Shown here: piece by piece, positions 61,210 through 64,000 of the stretch | How positions within the stretch are numbered: the first letter of the stretch is position 1 | How the letters are laid out: each line of letters begins with the position of its first letter | NCBI GenBank assembly: GCA_018970395.1 | Contig: JAGWWM010000001.1 | Span: forward strand, 124,001 to 188,000 | Reading direction: 5' to 3' | Source of the DNA: Bacteroidota bacterium | GTDB lineage: Bacteria; Bacteroidota; Bacteroidia; Chitinophagales; Chitinophagaceae | Length of the DNA: 64,000 nt | Notes under the pieces: generated by a model | What the model was told of the DNA's origin: nothing | The model's input: the letters and a program-made list of their open reading frames with translations, nothing else | Database searches by the model: none | Position numbers and translations under genes: made by a program

Positions 61210-61258
61210 ATCCCGATTTCTCGGGATGTTGTCGTGCCCAGCATTCGTGGGGCGGTGT
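61210..61258. repeat. Intergenic hairpin with repeated TGTCG units
   Basis: ATCCCGA-TTTC-TCGGGAT (61210-61227) forms a 7-bp stem with a 4-base loop, followed by GCCC...GGGC and several TGTCG units. It looks like a dispersed intergenic element and could end transcription of the reductase gene. Confidence 0.45.
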
Positions 61259-61319
61259 CGGGTTGTCTGTGCTTAATGGATGTGCGGCGTATTATTTATT
61301 TTTAATATTATCTGGATCT

Positions 61320-62549
61320 ATGCACTTGAACTGGATGGCTTTGGCGGTACCTCTTTTTACTTCCTTCATTTTGCTGGAATACTATGTTTCTGTCAAAAAA
61401 AACAAATCCGTCTTCCGTTTTGATGAAACGATTTCCAATCTCAATGTGGGTATTGCGGAGCGCATTTGTGATTTGTTTACGACCGGACTCTTTTTTTATT
61501 TTTTTGATTATTTGTACAAGCATTTTGCCTTCTTTCATTTTAACGCAACGCCTCTCAATTGGTTACTACTTTTCTTATTCACTGATTTTCTTTATTACTG
61601 GTACCACCGTTATGGTCATCGGGTAAATATTCTTTGGGCAGCTCATGTGGTGCATCATCAGAGTGAGGATTATAATTATTCCGTAGCGGTCAGGGTTACT
61701 ACTTTACAGGCAGTATTCAGAGGGTTGTTCTGGTCGTTTTTGCCGGTATTGGGATTTCCTGCGGAAATGATTACGATGGTATTATTGTTTCACGGCATCT
61801 ATCCATTTTTCTCTCATACCCAGCTGGTTGGTAAGCTTGGCTGGCTGGAATATATTCTGGTAACGCCTTCTCATCACCGCGTTCATCATAGTTCTAATCT
61901 TGAATACCTGGATAAGAATTATGGAGATGTATTGATTATATGGGATAAACTATTCGGTACTTTCAAAGAAGAACAAGAGAAGCCGGTTTACGGATTAACC
62001 AAACCGCTGAACAGTCACAGTTTTCTTTGGCAACATTTTCATTTTTGGCTCGAGATGTTGCTGTCCTTCGGTCAACAAAAATCCTGGCGCGACAAATGGA
62101 AAGTCATTTTTGGCAGACCTGATGATTTGAATCCGGAGCATCGTACAATACTGGAGGAGCGATTATTGCAGAAACCCACAGGGGATTTTATAGTCAACAA
62201 GTTGCTTTATAAAGTAATTCTTTTTCAAGCAGTTTTAATTTTGATTGTACTTTTTTTTGTGATTTTATTTGAGCCTTTGTTAAGTGGCACACAACTGACA
62301 CTTGCAACTCTATTTATTCTTATAAGTGTAATTAGTAACGGAGCCATGCTGGAGCAGAAGAACTGGGTGTTTTATCTGGATTATTGTCGATTAATCTTCC
62401 TCTTTTTATTTCTTTCTACCCTCCCCATATCTATTTATATTTCCCTATTCCTTGCTATTATTCTTATTCTGGTGGTTTTCGCATTCGGTACTGCAAAGAG
62501 ATATTATCAAAGTGTGTTGTATCAACAGGGTATTTTCTCCAAAAACTAA
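61320..62549 (+). CDS. Sterol desaturase / fatty acid hydroxylase family protein
   Basis: A 409-residue membrane di-iron enzyme and the second of this family in the window. Histidine boxes are YHRYGH, HVVHHQSE and THHRVHHS, then the NYGDVLIIWDKLFGTF block. A further ~4 C-terminal helices (~310-405) extend it beyond the 342-residue homologue in the sulfatase operon; this longer form resembles the TMEM195/alkylglycerol monooxygenase group. I start at ATG 61320; the longer frame uses TTG. Substrate unknown. Confidence 0.87.
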   Translation: MHLNWMALAVPLFTSFILLEYYVSVKKNKSVFRFDETISNLNVGIAERICDLFTTGLFFYFFDYLYKHFAFFHFNATPLNWLLLFLFTDFLYYWYHRYGHRVNILWAAHVVHHQSEDYNYSVAVRVTTLQAVFRGLFWSFLPVLGFPAEMITMVLLFHGIYPFFSHTQLVGKLGWLEYILVTPSHHRVHHSSNLEYLDKNYGDVLIIWDKLFGTFKEEQEKPVYGLTKPLNSHSFLWQHFHFWLEMLLSFGQQKSWRDKWKVIFGRPDDLNPEHRTILEERLLQKPTGDFIVNKLLYKVILFQAVLILIVLFFVILFEPLLSGTQLTLATLFILISVISNGAMLEQKNWVFYLDYCRLIFLFLFLSTLPISIYISLFLAIILILVVFAFGTAKRYYQSVLYQQGIFSKN

Positions 62550-62668
62550 GGGTTTTCCTAACTGCAAAAAATTGCATTGACTAAACTGAAGCTGTAGTTT
62601 CGTATTGGGATTTAGATGTAATTACTCTTATCCAATAAATTAATCCAATACCAATTAAAACCTGCCTT

Positions 62669-64000
62669 ATGAAACAATGGCTCTTTTTGTTGCTGTTGAT
62701 TTTCAACTTTACAGGTAGGGAAGTATTCTCTCAGATTACTTCCCCTCAGGTAAGGGCTGCTTTTGGGGTGGATGGAGAGCTCAGAAGTAATTATTTCAAC
62801 ACTGCTGCACTAGCTGCCAATGATGACTGGTTTAAAATAGATGCCGGTACGGGTATCGGGGTAATTGATACGACGGGTGTGGCTGCTCAACTTGCATTAT
62901 ACAATTCCAATACAAATTCCCGCTATGTTCCGCTTATGCGAGGCATGTCCGTTCCTCTCTATTCCAATCTAAATAATAAAACGCTCATTGATGCGGTATT
63001 TGTAAGAGACCATCATGGTAATGATTCTTCTTCTTTTTCCGGTGGAAACAAGAACGGAATGAGCCCGGCCAACTGGTCTTGCCCGGTTTCACAATCAGTC
63101 CCCGATAAAAGCGAAATCCTCGATATGTATATGCACGTAAGGAGAGACGGCACTTCCACTACGGATTCATTGTGGTTCTTTGGAGGATTGTCGTTGGGGA
63201 GCAATCAAGGTAACCGCTACTTTGATTTTGAAATGTATCAAACCAATATTCAATACAATACTGCCACACAGAAATTTTCGGGTTTTGGTCCAGAAGCCGG
63301 ACACACTGCCTGGTTGTTTGATGCGGCAGGTAATGTAATCCGTCCGGGCGATATCATTTTTACAGCCGAATATAGCAGTTCTGCACTCAGCTATTTAGAA
63401 GCTCGTATTTGGGTGCATCAAAGTACTTTGTCAACAAACCCCGCAGCCTTTAACTGGGGAGGTGCTTTTGACGGAGATGGAACCGGCGCAGTTTATGGCT
63501 ATGCGAATATTGTTCCCAAAACATCAGGTAGTTTTTATACCGGTTTGCAATGTGCACTGAACGCGTGGACGGGCGTTTTTCAGTTGATTCAAAAAGATAA
63601 TTCTCTGTCCACTACCTACGACGCCAATCAATTCATGGAGTTCTCAGTCAATCTAAGTAAGTTGGGATTGGATCCGTTAATGACATTAAACGATGCCTGT
63701 GCATTGCCTTTCAGAAGACTGATGGTCAAATCCCGTTCATCCATATCCTTTAATGCGGAGTTGAAAGATTTTGTTTGTCCGTTTACCTTCTTTAATGTCC
63801 CTGCCGCAGATGTTACTACGGGATTCCCCTCTATTTGTCCGGGCAACGTAAGTGTGGTTTGGGTCAATAATGCCATTCCAACTTCCACCTATACCTGGCA
63901 GGCTTTGGGTGGCGGAAATATTGTGGGAAGCAATACCGGCTCATCTATTAATATTAATCAGCCAGGCACATATGTTGTAAGTCAGTATTTGATGAATGGA
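62669..64000 (+). CDS. Large secreted surface protein, N-terminal part (runs off the window)
   Basis: Open for 444 codons from ATG 62669 to the last base without a stop. Signal peptide MKQWLFLLLLIFNFT...VFSQ. The first ~370 mature residues are a beta-rich region rich in Asn, Ser and Thr (FVRDHHGNDSSSF, WSCPVSQSVPDKSEILDMYMHVR, YFDFEMYQTNIQYN). From ~390 an Ig/PKD-like module begins (ICPGNVSVVWVNN, YTWQALGGG, INQPGTYVVSQY). This layout is usual for very large Bacteroidota adhesins exported by type IX secretion; the deciding C-terminal signal lies outside the window. Confidence 0.8.
   Translation, partial: MKQWLFLLLLIFNFTGREVFSQITSPQVRAAFGVDGELRSNYFNTAALAANDDWFKIDAGTGIGVIDTTGVAAQLALYNSNTNSRYVPLMRGMSVPLYSNLNNKTLIDAVFVRDHHGNDSSSFSGGNKNGMSPANWSCPVSQSVPDKSEILDMYMHVRRDGTSTTDSLWFFGGLSLGSNQGNRYFDFEMYQTNIQYNTATQKFSGFGPEAGHTAWLFDAAGNVIRPGDIIFTAEYSSSALSYLEARIWVHQSTLSTNPAAFNWGGAFDGDGTGAVYGYANIVPKTSGSFYTGLQCALNAWTGVFQLIQKDNSLSTTYDANQFMEFSVNLSKLGLDPLMTLNDACALPFRRLMVKSRSSISFNAELKDFVCPFTFFNVPAADVTTGFPSICPGNVSVVWVNNAIPTSTYTWQALGGGNIVGSNTGSSININQPGTYVVSQYLMNG

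Overview
The window is chromosomal DNA from a member of the Bacteroidota. The best guess is the Chitinophagaceae or a close relative. The reasons are a SusC/SusD pair, four TonB-type receptors or receptor-like proteins, DUF4954 and DUF3109 proteins, a CzcA pump fused to a TolC-like domain, and promoters of the TAnnTTTG type, several of them only a few bases from the start codon. Almost no Shine-Dalgarno sequences are visible. The family placement is an inference; only the phylum is firm. No rRNA, CRISPR array, prophage or intact insertion sequence was seen.

Bases 1-30980 are mostly housekeeping genes: cell wall (M23 peptidase, PBP4-type carboxypeptidase, GlmS), Mg2+ transport (MgtE), menaquinone prenylation (MqnP-type), RuvX, peptide deformylase, a pseudouridine synthase, LipB, an Lrp-type regulator, an ABC exporter, a K+/H+ antiporter, and a four-gene minus-strand group (DUF3109, LutB-like, polysaccharide deacetylase, arginase-fold). 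Two items stand out. One is a tightly overlapped five-gene operon (9155-14197) coding for a LolA-like carrier, two LolC/E-type permeases, an ATPase and an outer-membrane barrel, which looks like a complete envelope-crossing lipid or lipoprotein route. The other is a minus-strand, independently terminated, tRNA-like RNA (19502-19673) with about 100 extra bases where a variable loop should be. The carB gene at 29787 codes only for the second ATP-grasp half of the enzyme.

Bases 31000-51743 look like an organosulfur-scavenging region: a TonB receptor, a ChrA-type oxyanion transporter, and then a same-strand operon of SusC, SusD, a 53-residue membrane protein, a sterol-desaturase-family enzyme, two formylglycine-dependent sulfatases, a ConA-like lipoprotein, an exported formylglycine-generating enzyme, a second TonB receptor and a YeiH-type transporter. 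No glycoside hydrolase or polysaccharide lyase is present, which argues for harvesting sulfate rather than sugar. A 540-base leader with repeated ACCACC/GGTGGT pairs precedes susC.

Bases 51750-64000 carry a 1-Cys peroxiredoxin, a nitroreductase, a CzcA-type metal efflux set with a small His-rich exported protein, a short-chain dehydrogenase, an aldo/keto reductase, a second sterol-desaturase-family protein, and the start of a large surface protein that runs off the end. A 20-base imperfect palindrome (TAnnCTA-N6-TAGnnTA) lies over the promoters of the peroxiredoxin and the dehydrogenase. Weaker copies precede susC and the first TonB receptor. Together they suggest one shared, probably sulfur-linked, regulon.
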